Assembly: GCA_035967665.1 (NCBI GenBank) | Contig: JAYWLB010000026.1 | Span: 77,340 to 141,339 of the forward strand | DNA: 64,000 bases | DNA from: Arctic95D-9 sp035967665 | GTDB taxonomy: Bacteria > Verrucomicrobiota > Verrucomicrobiia > Verrucomicrobiales > DEV007 | Direction: 5' to 3' | In this document: positions 35,951 to 44,729 of the stretch, one piece after another | Position numbering within the stretch: the stretch's first letter is position 1 | Layout of the letters: each line of letters begins with the position of its first letter | Program-made: the position numbers and the translations under genes | Notes under the pieces: model-generated | What the model saw: only the letters and a program-made list of their open reading frames with translations | The model's database searches: none | What the model was told of the DNA's origin: nothing

Positions 35951-37961
35951 TCTTTCACCACTCGAATCAGACCGGAACGAAAGCGATGTGATCGTCGATG
36001 CATTGCTCAATGAAGTCGCAACAAATGAGAATGCCGATGACCTTGCTTTTCTGAAGACAATGGAGGCAGCGATTGAGGAGGCGGATGTGGTTCCGATGCC
36101 AGCACCCGCTGAAAAGGTTCATCGAAAAGCGATGTGGTCATCAGGGGTTGCCGCAACCCTGCTTCTGGGAGCAGGACTCTGGTTCGCGGGAATTCAAATC
36201 AACACGATTAACGAACCTGTCGCCGCCCAAATTGTGGCATACCCCCAATCATCGGACAGCCACAAGAAGGTCATCGAAACGACCCGCCTGAATCAGCTCT
36301 CAATGACTCCCCCTGTCGTCAACGGGACAAATAACTCCATTGACTCCATTAAATCGTCTGCCTTTTCAACTTTCAGCGTCCCGAATTTGAACGACCCCAC
36401 CGTTTCCAATAGTTCAGGGAGCAACATTGTTTCCCAATCCTTCTTCGACCACAGCCCCGCTTTCGACGGAGTCACCCGACGTCCACTCCAACCGCACACG
36501 GGCAGTCGGTCACACATCTCCATCCCTTTGCATGAATCGATCACTCTATCGCAGTACAATACTCTGATCGACAATCCCTGGGCCTCCCCCCTCGCGGCTC
36601 CTCTCTCCACCTTCTCCACCGATGTCGACACCGCATCGTGGACGAATTTGCGCGCCATGATCCGCGACGGGGCAACCCTCGAATCGATCCCGAATGATGC
36701 CGTTCGAATCGAGGAGATAGTCAATTACTTCGACTGGAACTACCCCCAACCGCAAGGCGAAGAGCCCTTTTCAATTCAGCTGGAAGCCGCGCCGTGCCCC
36801 TGGAACGAAAGCCATCAACTCTTGCGGGTTGGCCTGCAAGGCAGGGAAATCCCCCGCACCGATCGTCCCGCCGCCAACCTGGTCTTTCTCCTCGATGTCT
36901 CCGGCTCGATGAATGAACCGAACAAACTCCCGCTTTTAAAACAAGCCATTTCCATCCTCGTCGAAGAGCTCACAGCCGAAGACGAGGTGGCCATCGTTGT
37001 CTACGCCGGATCAGAAGGCCTTGCCCTTCCGCCCACTTCCGGACGCGAACAGAAAACGATCCTTAATGCCCTTGCGAATCTCGAGTCAGGAGGTTCCACC
37101 AACGGAGGCGCAGGGATCAAACTCGCCTACCGTCTCGCGAAGGAGCGGTTTGTCGAAAACGGAATCAATCGAGTCATCCTCTGCACCGATGGTGATTTTA
37201 ATGTTGGCCTCACCGGAACCAAAGAACTCGTCAGCCTCGTTGAGAAGGAAGCTGAAAGCGGAACCTACCTCAGCGTTCTCGGATTCGGCCAGGGAAATCT
37301 CAACGACGCGATGCTTGAGGAAGTAACAAATCGCGGAAACGGAAACTACTTTCACATCGACGGAATCAGAGAAGCCCGGAAAGTGCTCCTGAGCGATCTC
37401 ATGGGGACGCTCGTGACGATTGCCAAAGACGTGAAGATCCAGGTGGAGTTCAATCCGGCCCGGGTTGCTCAATACCGGCTCATCGGCTACGCGAACCGGA
37501 AGCTCGCTCCAGAGGACTTCGCGAACGATGAAGTCGACGCGGGAGAGATCGGCTCGGGTCATACCGTGACAGCGCTGTATGAAATCATTCCCGGCAGAGC
37601 GGAGCCCGAAGCCCCCGCACTGCGCTATCAAAATAGAGGCGAAGCCGCCCGGAAAATAAAACTGATCCCGAGCGAAGAGCTCGCCCTCATCAAACTCCGC
37701 TACAAGAAACCCGAAGAAGAAAGATCCATTCTCATGACCGAAACGATCCTTCCCCCCAACATGATCAATTCTCTCACCTCCCGTGATCATCGCTTCGCCG
37801 CCGCAGTGGCGCTATTTGGAATGATTTTACGGGACAACGAGGACGTAAAGGACGCCACTCTGGACGATGTCCTCGCCCTCGCAAAGCGGTCAGCCGGCCC
37901 CGATCCTCACGGCTATCGCACCGAATTTGTTGAACTGGTCAAAAAACTTTCCGGGAACTGA
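35943..37961 (+). CDS. YfbK-like VWA membrane protein, possible anti-sigma
   Basis: The frame extends upstream to 35793, but the ATG at 35943 fits: it overlaps the sigma stop, and the residues before it read as sigma-gene shadow. About 672 residues: an acidic cytoplasmic segment (1-57), one membrane helix (about 58-80), a low-complexity linker, a vWF_A_N-like domain with PLSTFSTDVDTASW (about 220), a VWA domain with intact MIDAS DVSGSM (Asp318) and a C-terminal DUF3520-like domain. The cytoplasmic N-terminus is where an anti-sigma region would be. The VWA could then sense a metal or protein ligand outside. Confidence 0.85.
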   Translation: MSNLSPLESDRNESDVIVDALLNEVATNENADDLAFLKTMEAAIEEADVVPMPAPAEKVHRKAMWSSGVAATLLLGAGLWFAGIQINTINEPVAAQIVAYPQSSDSHKKVIETTRLNQLSMTPPVVNGTNNSIDSIKSSAFSTFSVPNLNDPTVSNSSGSNIVSQSFFDHSPAFDGVTRRPLQPHTGSRSHISIPLHESITLSQYNTLIDNPWASPLAAPLSTFSTDVDTASWTNLRAMIRDGATLESIPNDAVRIEEIVNYFDWNYPQPQGEEPFSIQLEAAPCPWNESHQLLRVGLQGREIPRTDRPAANLVFLLDVSGSMNEPNKLPLLKQAISILVEELTAEDEVAIVVYAGSEGLALPPTSGREQKTILNALANLESGGSTNGGAGIKLAYRLAKERFVENGINRVILCTDGDFNVGLTGTKELVSLVEKEAESGTYLSVLGFGQGNLNDAMLEEVTNRGNGNYFHIDGIREARKVLLSDLMGTLVTIAKDVKIQVEFNPARVAQYRLIGYANRKLAPEDFANDEVDAGEIGSGHTVTALYEIIPGRAEPEAPALRYQNRGEAARKIKLIPSEELALIKLRYKKPEEERSILMTETILPPNMINSLTSRDHRFAAAVALFGMILRDNEDVKDATLDDVLALAKRSAGPDPHGYRTEFVELVKKLSGN

Positions 37962-37968
37962 TCTGCGG

Positions 37969-37990
37969 CGCAAGGGTGCAAACCCTCGCG
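37969..37990. terminator. Hairpin after the VWA gene
   Basis: AGGGT and ACCCT pair around GCAA, and the stem extends by CGC/GCG past one mismatch, 8 bp after the stop. There is no T-run, so it is a weak candidate terminator. It is not a member of the palindromic family at 3781, because the inner stem is missing. Confidence 0.35.
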
Positions 37991-38119
37991 AAAGCTGTCC
38001 ACCCCAATCAGATTAGCAGGATACTCCGGAGCCCTTTTGCCGGATCGGCACAATTTGGGCGGATTTTTTGCTGAATTGAGCATAACGCGCTCACCTCACA
38101 AAAATTGCAAACTATTTTC

Positions 38120-38148
38120 TTGCTTAAAAACTTGAAATTCCATAAAGA
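38120..38148 (+). promoter_or_regulatory. Candidate promoter for the sigma-70 gene
   Basis: TTGCTT (38120-38125) and TAAAGA (38143-38148) are 17 bp apart in an AT-rich context. The start would be near 38156, leaving a leader of about 298 nt. Confidence 0.45.
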
Positions 38149-38283
38149 TGAACCAAGTAGAGTCGCTCATTTATATTTGTTGTATTTTTATTGAACAGAT
38201 CTAAGGAGCGACTGACAAACACTAGACGTGTTGAAAGCAAAATTGAGGCATTATTCAATTGGCAATTACGTTACTAAAAGATA

Positions 38284-38315
38284 AAAGGTCCGGTTACTCT
38301 CGGAGAAGGACCTTT
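38284..38315 (+). other. Leader hairpin 1
   Basis: AAAGGTCC (38284-38291) pairs perfectly with GGACCTTT (38308-38315). A run of eight Ts follows at 38332, 17 bases after the stem, too far for a normal terminator but suggestive of a conditional structure. Confidence 0.5.
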
Positions 38316-38373
38316 ACACAAGCCATCCTCATTTTTTTTCGACACCACTCAACTGCAAATTCAAACGAGGAAA

Positions 38374-38398
38374 GCAAAAGACATGGAACGTCTTTTGC
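38374..38398 (+). other. Leader hairpin 2
   Basis: GCAAAAGAC (38374-38382) pairs perfectly over 9 bp with GTCTTTTGC (38390-38398) around ATGGAAC, about 55 bases before the start codon. Confidence 0.55.
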
Positions 38399-38453
38399 TA
38401 TGACCATTTGGACGCGCAAGTAACGACTACCACTCAACTTTAGAAGAATACCA

Positions 38454-39362
38454 ATGGCTAATTTGGAAATGGACGGCGGCATTAAGATCTACCTTCGGGA
38501 GATCGGTAAGACTGCTCTGCTCACGCGCGAAGAAGAGGTGCAACTGGCTGATCGCATTAAAAACGGCGATAAGGAAGCGCGCGCCCACATGATCAAGGCG
38601 AACCTTCGACTCGTTGTGAAGATCGCTCAGGATTACGCAAACTACGGCCTGCCGCTCCTCGATCTCATTTCCGAAGGTAACATTGGCCTGATGAAAGCGG
38701 TTGAGCGCTTTGACCCGAACAAAGGGGGGAAGCTCTCGACTTACGCCGCCTGGTGGATCAAGCAGTCCATTAAGCGTGCCCTCGCGAACCAGAGTAAGAC
38801 AATTCGTCTTCCGGTTCACATGGTCGACAAAATTTCCAAGATGCGCCGCGTTGCCATGGTTCTTTCCGAAGAACTCGGTCGTGAGCCCACCGATGAAGAG
38901 TTGGCCGAGGAAATCGGTATCGACCGCGCCAAACTTTCGCATCTGAAATCAGCGGCACTGCGCCCCGCTTCGCTTGATGCGCCTATCAGCGACGACGACA
39001 ACACCGAATTCGGTGAGATTATCGGTGATGAGAAGGCACAGACGCCATTGGAGCTTCTGAGCCACAAAAACATGCACATGCAGCTCGACGATCTCCTTGA
39101 GGTCCTCGACGAGCGTGAGCGTAAGATTATCGATGCCCGTTTCGGCCTCGCAGGCCAGAAGCCGAAGACCCTCGAGGAAGTCGGTCAGGAGTTCGGTGTC
39201 ACTCGTGAGCGTATTCGTCAGTTGCAGAACATCGCCCTGAAAAAGCTCCGCCGCGCCCTCCAGAAGAAAGAGGATCCCGGTCCACGCCCTCTTCGCAAGC
39301 CGGGCGACACCAGCGACGACGATTTTTTCCGCGACGAAGAAGAGACCGCTCTCGCCATCTAG
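38454..39362 (+). CDS. Sigma-70 (RpoD/RpoS-like) transcription initiation factor
   Basis: 302 residues. Region 1.2 (IKIYLREIGKTALLT), region 2 (KANLRLVVKIAQDYANYGLPLLDLISEGNIGLMKAVERFDP and the melting part STYAAWWIKQSIKRAL), region 3 and region 4 with VTRERIRQLQNIALKKLRR are all present; region 1.1 is missing. That makes it a short primary-like or group 2 sigma. Whether it is the housekeeping factor cannot be decided here. The acidic tail ends in EEETALAI. A terminator follows. Confidence 0.94.
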   Translation: MANLEMDGGIKIYLREIGKTALLTREEEVQLADRIKNGDKEARAHMIKANLRLVVKIAQDYANYGLPLLDLISEGNIGLMKAVERFDPNKGGKLSTYAAWWIKQSIKRALANQSKTIRLPVHMVDKISKMRRVAMVLSEELGREPTDEELAEEIGIDRAKLSHLKSAALRPASLDAPISDDDNTEFGEIIGDEKAQTPLELLSHKNMHMQLDDLLEVLDERERKIIDARFGLAGQKPKTLEEVGQEFGVTRERIRQLQNIALKKLRRALQKKEDPGPRPLRKPGDTSDDDFFRDEEETALAI

Positions 39363-39390
39363 CCCGACGGCAAATCAGTTTATCCGGGAA

Positions 39391-39419
39391 AGGCCGCTTC
39401 ATTCCGATGCGGCTTTTTT
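39391..39419 (+). terminator. Rho-independent terminator after the sigma gene
   Basis: GCCGC (39393-39397) and GCGGC (39409-39413) form the core stem, extended by wobble pairs, followed by TTTTTT (39414-39419). Confidence 0.85.
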
Positions 39420-39659
39420 CGTGCCTGGGCCCCTGGATGCTTGATTCCCCTGCGCTGGCAGCGGATGCGATCGGAGCCTGCGAGATCGGGGGCAATCGTT
39501 TAATGCCCGTTATGAATCAAAGTGAGGACAGCTTTTTCGCTTCCAATACTCAGCCCCAATACGCGGAGACACCAGCAGGCAAACCGGCGTGACGCCGGAT
39601 TCGCTCCCCCTTTCGGCCCCTTACCTCGCGGCAGGTCCCGGATAAAAAACGCCGAAACG
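39420..39659. other. Gene-free stretch between sigma gene and fabF
   Basis: 240 bp. It contains a GC palindrome CCGGCGT-G-ACGCCGG (39584-39598) of unknown role and, next to fabF, a weak TTTTTT run on the minus strand that may end fabF transcription. A 61-codon plus-strand frame here lacks coding character. Confidence 0.5.
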
Positions 39660-40919
39660 CTAACCGTTGTAACGCTCCACAAGCAGTGAAGCATTATGCC
39701 CGCCGAACCCGAAGGAGTTCGTGAGGGCACGATCCACTTTCATCTCACGCGCCGTATTGGGGACGTAATCAAGATCACATTCCGGATCGGGATTGTCGAG
39801 ATTGATCGTGGGGGCAACGATGCCCTCGTTGATCGACTTCACACAGGCCGCAAGCTCAACCCCACCGGCAGCACCGAGAAGGTGTCCTGTCATCGATTTA
39901 GTCGAGCTTACAGTGAGTCCATTTTTGGCATAATCGCCGAAGACGGATTTGATCGCTTTCGTTTCGCCGACATCGCCCAAACCTGTAGAGGTTCCATGCG
40001 CATTGACGTAATCCACCTCCTCTGGATTCACCTTTCCGTGCCTCAGAGCCATCTCCATACAGCGACGCGCGCCGTCACCGTCCTTATGAGGAGATGTAAG
40101 GTGATAAGCGTCAGAAGAGATCCCGTATCCGGTGAGCTCAGCATAAATGTGGGCTCCACGTGCCTTTGCGTGCTCAAGCTCCTCGATCACACAGACGCCG
40201 GCACCCTCGCCCATGACAAAACCATCGCGGTCGGTATCAAACGGACGGGAAGCCCTCTCAGGATCATCGTTTCGCATACTGAGAGCCTTCATATTGCCGA
40301 ATCCGGCAAGGCCCATCGGGCAAATCGTAGATTCGGAACCGCCTGCGACGAAGGCATCAGCATCACCGAATTTAATCATTCTCCACGCTTCTCCAATGCT
40401 GTGAGTAGCGGTCGCACAAGCTGTTACGATACACATGTTCGGTCCGCGGAGATCAAACTCGATAGAGACCATGCCGCTGGCGATATTCGCAATCATCATC
40501 GGGATGGTGAACGGAGAGACGCGTGAGGGCGCTTTTTCCAGCAGATTCACGTGCTGCTCCTCAAGCGTTCCGAGACCGCCAATACCACTTCCGACCATAC
40601 ATCCGAAGCGATCTTTATCCACTTTGTCGAAATCGATCCCTGAATCCTGAATCGCCATCACCGATGCAGCCATCCCGAGTTGGGCGAAACGGTCAGCACG
40701 ACGGGCGTCCTTATACTCTTTGAAGTAAGGTTTGGCATCAAAATCCTTCACCATCCCCGCTATCTGACAGTCATACTGCGCCAGCTCGGGTTTATTGATA
40801 TTGGTGATACCACTCTTTCCAGCGACAAGACTTGCCCAGAAGTCCTCTACGTTGTTTCCAACCGGAGAGACAACACCCATTCCTGTAATGACGACACGAC
40901 GTTCCATTTCTGATACCAT
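39660..40919 (-). CDS. fabF: 3-oxoacyl-[ACP] synthase II
   Basis: 419 residues; the second ATG (40907, MERRVVITG) is the likely true start as FabF proteins begin this way. It condenses malonyl-ACP with acyl-ACP in fatty-acid elongation. The catalytic triad is complete: Cys in VTACATATHSIG, His in VNAHGTSTGLGD and His in KSMTGHLLGAAGG. No acpP or fabD lies next to it. It lies downstream of the small zinc-ribbon gene. Confidence 0.96.
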   Translation of the reverse strand: MVSEMERRVVITGMGVVSPVGNNVEDFWASLVAGKSGITNINKPELAQYDCQIAGMVKDFDAKPYFKEYKDARRADRFAQLGMAASVMAIQDSGIDFDKVDKDRFGCMVGSGIGGLGTLEEQHVNLLEKAPSRVSPFTIPMMIANIASGMVSIEFDLRGPNMCIVTACATATHSIGEAWRMIKFGDADAFVAGGSESTICPMGLAGFGNMKALSMRNDDPERASRPFDTDRDGFVMGEGAGVCVIEELEHAKARGAHIYAELTGYGISSDAYHLTSPHKDGDGARRCMEMALRHGKVNPEEVDYVNAHGTSTGLGDVGETKAIKSVFGDYAKNGLTVSSTKSMTGHLLGAAGGVELAACVKSINEGIVAPTINLDNPDPECDLDYVPNTAREMKVDRALTNSFGFGGHNASLLVERYNG

Positions 40920-40970
40920 TTTGAGTGTCTAAACTCTACTGGCATGAGATTCAATGCAAGACGATTTCGC

Positions 40971-41210
40971 CTATATCTCAATGATCCGTTCCCTTTCGTT
41001 CATCGCTCCGCAACGGGGGCATTCCGCCAAATCCCGTTCCGAAAGATCTTCGAAGACATGATCGCAGATTCCACAGATCACAAAATGCTTCCGACGCCTG
41101 TTCTCACGGCCTTTCCGGAAGATTTCAGCGGCGAGCCAGGCAAAGAAAAGGGCGCAGAGAATCACCACTAAATACACGGCAATCATGCCATCTAAGGTTA
41201 CGTGAAACAT
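40971..41210 (-). CDS. Small membrane protein with zinc ribbon
   Basis: 79 residues: one N-terminal membrane helix (about 8-30), a basic stretch, then a zinc ribbon with CGICD and CPRCG cysteine pairs. The arrangement places the ribbon in the cytoplasm. It is too short for a known enzyme; a role in assembly or nucleic-acid or protein contact is possible. It lies between the motor gene cluster and fabF and has no overlap with either. Confidence 0.72.
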   Translation of the reverse strand: MFHVTLDGMIAVYLVVILCALFFAWLAAEIFRKGRENRRRKHFVICGICDHVFEDLSERDLAECPRCGAMNERERIIEI

Positions 41211-41285
41211 CGGAATATAAAAGCTTCAGCCCTCGCTGCCCGGGCCACCTGGTTCAAACCACTCTCCAACGGAGCTCAGGAAAAA

Positions 41286-42008
41286 TCAACCATCGACAAA
41301 AATCTCCATCGAGCCTGTTTCAGGCTCGCTCCCCGGATTAAACCGCAGAGTGGACTCAACGAGCGCCCTGAGCGCCTCCTCGTCCTCAACTTCCAGCTCC
41401 GATTCAATACCGGTAATCTCCACATTCCCTTCCGGAGAGACTTCCATTTTAAACTGAAGACTCGGCAGCGCCTCGGCCCTCTCAAAGTAATCCTTCATGA
41501 TCGACCAGGGAGCTATCCCCCGTTCTCTCAGAGTTTCACTCAGCCGCACCGTGAGCCTTCCGGAAAGCAGCTTCCCGCTTGCAGCTCCATCGCCTCCCGA
41601 ACTCCCCAGTGGCGCGATCCTGCCCGGAATCGACCAATGATAACGTAAGGGCTCCAGAGAAATCTCCGTTTCCTGAAACGCCGGGGTAAAACGAACAGGA
41701 TCATCCTTCAACCGGACGCGGACATCAGCATTCGTAGAGGCGGGCTTAAGATAAATCGTCCGGTCGCTGACACGCTGAAGAATCGTTCTCACCGAGGGGT
41801 TTGAGGTATCGAGAATACCGATTTTCTCGGGATCAGACTCCTTCCGAACCGGACTCGGGTAGACAACCTGAAAGAGATAAAACCCCGATCCATGAATAAG
41901 GATTGAAACGACAAAAAAAGCGGTGACGTAAAACCAGAGCCCGCGTTCCCGGGCCCAGTAAAAGGTCCGTCCCCGTTCGTCTTCCTCTTCTCCCGGATCG
42001 ATCGCCAT
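41286..42008 (-). CDS. TonB-like envelope protein
   Basis: 240 residues. A cytoplasmic N-terminus of about 25 residues is followed by one membrane helix (about 26-50), a spacer of about 120 residues without the usual Pro-rich rod, and a C-terminal domain resembling TonB_C: LPSLQFKMEVSPEGNVEITG and ALVESTLRFNPGSE. It should span the inner membrane and be energised by the ExbB/ExbD pair encoded directly upstream (15 bp away). It may push on an outer-membrane or periplasmic partner. The weak similarity makes the family call tentative. Confidence 0.7.
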   Translation of the reverse strand: MAIDPGEEEDERGRTFYWARERGLWFYVTAFFVVSILIHGSGFYLFQVVYPSPVRKESDPEKIGILDTSNPSVRTILQRVSDRTIYLKPASTNADVRVRLKDDPVRFTPAFQETEISLEPLRYHWSIPGRIAPLGSSGGDGAASGKLLSGRLTVRLSETLRERGIAPWSIMKDYFERAEALPSLQFKMEVSPEGNVEITGIESELEVEDEEALRALVESTLRFNPGSEPETGSMEIFVDG

Positions 42009-42023
42009 TTCAGAGTGAAGAGG

Positions 42024-42428
42024 TTAAGGAATCTCCTGCTGTGTCGCGAAGGATAGCTCGAACCCTTGCTTGATTACCAGACTTGCGATTTTCATCACCG
42101 AACCATAATCGACCTCCTCATCTCCCAGAAGGATCACCTCATGCGAACGCTTTTTCGACTCGTCGAGCGCCGCCGGCAATTCCTCAAGGGTGATCCACTC
42201 ATCATTAAAATAGAACTTGGATGACTCACCGGGAATCACGGTAATAATGTGCGCGTCCTCCGCAGACGGCAATGAGGCTGTCGAGGTGGGAAGATTGACT
42301 TCAAATCCCGATTTCAAAACGAGGTTGGAGCCGAAAAGGAAAAAGATGATCAGCATTAAGATCACATCTATCAGCGGAGCTGTATAAAGAGCCCCTCCGC
42401 GATCACTCAATGTGGATTCCAGTTTCAA
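42024..42428 (-). CDS. ExbD/TolR-family proton-channel subunit
   Basis: 134 residues. A short cytoplasmic start leads into one membrane helix containing the essential proton-carrying Asp21 in PLIDVILMLIIFF, followed by a periplasmic domain of about 85 residues. Together with the ExbB-like protein it should form a stator-type motor that uses the proton gradient. It starts 19 bp after the exbB-like stop. Myxococcus AglQ and AglS, which drive gliding, belong to this family. Confidence 0.9.
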   Translation of the reverse strand: MKLESTLSDRGGALYTAPLIDVILMLIIFFLFGSNLVLKSGFEVNLPTSTASLPSAEDAHIITVIPGESSKFYFNDEWITLEELPAALDESKKRSHEVILLGDEEVDYGSVMKIASLVIKQGFELSFATQQEIP

Positions 42429-42447
42429 AGCTCGAATTCAATCAAAT

Positions 42448-43143
42448 TTACAGATCGCGCTCCTCTTTCGAGGATCCGTCATCAGAACCTTCGGCGGGAG
42501 GCGAATCGGGACGCATCGAGATGATATCATCCGTGTGCGTCCGAAGGTCACAAATCGTATTTACGATCTCAATTCCGGCGCTCTCCATATCGTGCATCAA
42601 ATTCTTGGCGTATGCCTTGAGGTGAGAATAGAAGACAAAGGATGGAATCGCCACCATCAGGCCCGCCGCTGAAGTAATCAACGCCTCGTAGACGCCCTGG
42701 GAAATCTCAGCCACCCTCACAAATCCACCAACCGCGCTGATCTGCACAAACGTATCGACGAGACCGAGAACGGATCCCAGCAAACCGATCAGGGGGGCGA
42801 TGTAGGCAACCGTGAGAAGAACCGAAAGGTGCTTTTCCAGCTTCGGCACCTCAAGTTGGCCACTCTCCTGGACGATCTCCTTCAGCTCGCTTCGCGGCAT
42901 CGAGTAACGGCGAATCGCAGACTGAATCACACGGGCCGCAGGTCCGGGCGTCGAGACACATTCCGACAAAGCCTCTGAGTAGGCCTTGTTTTTAATGAGA
43001 TTTCGCAATCCGAACAGCAAATCGCCGACATCAATTCTAGCTCGATGGAAATAGAAAAGCCTTTCGAGAAAAATGGCAATTGCTATCACCGAACAGCCTA
43101 AAAGGAGCCACATCAGGGGCCCGCCTTTTGTAATAAGATCCAT
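42448..43143 (-). CDS. ExbB/TolQ/MotA-family motor subunit
   Basis: About 231 residues from the ATG at 43143; a TTG 12 codons upstream (43179) would lengthen it but gives an atypical polar start. Three membrane helices: about 7-27, then APLIGLLGSVLGLVDTF and EALITSAAGLMVAIPSFVFY, the two channel helices of the family. It pairs with the ExbD-like protein downstream. Myxococcus AglR is a member of this family and couples to MglA-driven gliding. The long cytoplasmic loop between helix 1 and 2 is of normal length. Confidence 0.88.
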   Translation of the reverse strand: MDLITKGGPLMWLLLGCSVIAIAIFLERLFYFHRARIDVGDLLFGLRNLIKNKAYSEALSECVSTPGPAARVIQSAIRRYSMPRSELKEIVQESGQLEVPKLEKHLSVLLTVAYIAPLIGLLGSVLGLVDTFVQISAVGGFVRVAEISQGVYEALITSAAGLMVAIPSFVFYSHLKAYAKNLMHDMESAGIEIVNTICDLRTHTDDIISMRPDSPPAEGSDDGSSKEERDL

Positions 43144-43235
43144 AGAAAACAAGACGGAGCTATCTTCCCCGAAGCTCAATCATAAGCACAATCCAGCCAA
43201 CGGGCAAAGACATTCCCCTTCATGAAAAGGATAGA

Positions 43236-44663
43236 CTAAAAGTAAAATGGTCCGGCAGCACGACCTTCGGATTCCCCGTCATTTTCGTCATCCTCCGCAT
43301 CGTCGTCGTCGTCATGATCCGACATCTCATGATCCTCTTCCACCTCATCAATCTCAAAGGCGACAGGGGGAGTTTCACGATCTTCCCCGCGGCTTTCAGC
43401 CCCCGGTTCATCGACTTCAAAAATCGACCCTGACTCAGATTCAACCTCCTCATCAAAAGCGACTTCCGCAGGTTCCTCCTCCCCGGGTTCCAGCTCGAAG
43501 GCCACCCCGGGCTCTTCATCAGCCTCCATTTCAAAAATGGATGAAACACTCTTCCCGCCGATACGAATCTCTGCAGCCGGGGCAGGTTCCGAAGGGACTT
43601 CATCAAACTCCACTTCCTCGAAAGGGCTCTTTTTCAGGCTCGGTTGCTCAATGACGATTTCAGGCTCACCAAAATCGAGAGGCTCAAGAATTTCTTTCGG
43701 CTCGGGTTCAGGCTCGGGCTCGGGAATCTCCGCAACCGGTTCCATTTCAACTTCAGGCGCTTCGTCGTGGATCTCCTCGACCTCCTCAAATTCCTCCACC
43801 TCTTCGATTTCCTCAAAAACGGTTTCGGCGACGCCCTCGTCAGGTGAAACAAGACCAGGCTCTTCAAGCTCAACGGGTTCCTCATCCTCTTCGAGAGTTT
43901 CCTCAATGACGATTTCCTCCTCCACTTCGAAGGCTACCTCGGGAGCAATCTCCGGCGCGGGCTCCAATTCAGTCGCAGGAGGCATCTCAGGCTCGTCGAC
44001 AAGGCCCGGTTCTTCGACAGGCTCCGGCTCTTCAACCGGTGCCGGGGCAGCAGGAACGGGTGGATCTTCCACTTTCCCCACGATTTCAACAGGCGTCTCC
44101 GGTATTTCATCGTCCTCCAGAAAGATCGCCGGAGCTAAAAGTCGATTCGCGGTCCGCTGCAGCGACATCGAACGAAGCGACTTCATCGGAGCGAGTTCTT
44201 TGTATTCCTTCTGCGGTTCAGACTGCCGGATATCAGCGAGCAGTTCCTGCAGGGCATCGCTCACTTTCGAGGCCTCCTCCCGGACGATCCCGGCGGGTGT
44301 CGAGCAATCAGAAACCCCCACGAGGATAAAGCGGTTAATCATCTCGCGAAGATAGAGCAGGCGATCGCCCCCCTGGTGGAGGCTTTCGATGTTTCCGGTT
44401 TCCCCCAGTTCCTTCACGAGGGCCCGCATCGCGCCGCTCGCACCGGCAACCAGCGCGGATATCACATCAATTGTCACCTCAGCTTCCGAGGAAATCCCGG
44501 CGACAAGCGCGCCGCTTCGATCCACTACCAGAGCAGTCTCCAGCCCAGCCTCTTCTGCAAAACGCCGCAACAGGTCGTCAGCTTTCGCGGCTATCTCGCT
44601 GCTGATCTCCAGTGGTTGCGGAGGACTGACGTCCCCGGTTGATTTATCATTCGCTTCGCTCAT
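43236..44663 (-). CDS. Roadblock/LC7 protein with long acidic tail
   Basis: 475 residues. The N-terminal 145 residues form a Roadblock/LC7 fold (ALVVDRSGALVAGIS, then LYLREMINRFILVGV and a helix), the fold of MglB, the GTPase-activating partner of MglA. The remaining 330 residues are extremely acidic and Pro/Val/Glu-rich, with short repeats such as EPEPEPEP and DDDDDAEDDE, and no predicted fold, so it is probably an extended scaffold or interaction tail. The mglA-like gene lies 66 bp upstream and exbB-like gene 92 bp downstream. Confidence 0.83.
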   Translation of the reverse strand: MSEANDKSTGDVSPPQPLEISSEIAAKADDLLRRFAEEAGLETALVVDRSGALVAGISSEAEVTIDVISALVAGASGAMRALVKELGETGNIESLHQGGDRLLYLREMINRFILVGVSDCSTPAGIVREEASKVSDALQELLADIRQSEPQKEYKELAPMKSLRSMSLQRTANRLLAPAIFLEDDEIPETPVEIVGKVEDPPVPAAPAPVEEPEPVEEPGLVDEPEMPPATELEPAPEIAPEVAFEVEEEIVIEETLEEDEEPVELEEPGLVSPDEGVAETVFEEIEEVEEFEEVEEIHDEAPEVEMEPVAEIPEPEPEPEPKEILEPLDFGEPEIVIEQPSLKKSPFEEVEFDEVPSEPAPAAEIRIGGKSVSSIFEMEADEEPGVAFELEPGEEEPAEVAFDEEVESESGSIFEVDEPGAESRGEDRETPPVAFEIDEVEEDHEMSDHDDDDDAEDDENDGESEGRAAGPFYF

Positions 44664-44729
44664 TAACTCTCAAATTTCCCATTGGTGGATCTCATACCCA
44701 CCATAGCAGCCCGGTCAAAAATCCCGTTC

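Larger units (their letters stand above)
37962..38453. other. Long sigma-factor leader region
   Basis: 492 bp, AT-rich. It holds a candidate promoter (38120-38148) and a transcribed leader of about 300 nt with two perfect hairpins (38284-38315 and 38374-38398). No small ORF with coding character and no known riboswitch is visible. Confidence 0.6.

Noticed and set aside
37969..37990. Hairpin AGGGT/ACCCT as a fourth palindromic element
   Set aside because: It shares only the 5-bp arms; the loop is 4 nt and the inner GTC/GAC stem is absent.
39407..39592. 61-codon plus-strand frame after the sigma gene
   Set aside because: It starts inside the terminator hairpin and has no family or ribosome-binding site.
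39584..39598. GC palindrome as an integron or REP site
   Set aside because: Single copy seen, no integrase or paired site, and too short for a recombination site.
43537..44355. Ser/Gly-rich plus-strand frame of 272 codons
   Set aside because: It is the complement of the acidic repeat of the roadblock protein; its low complexity is inherited.
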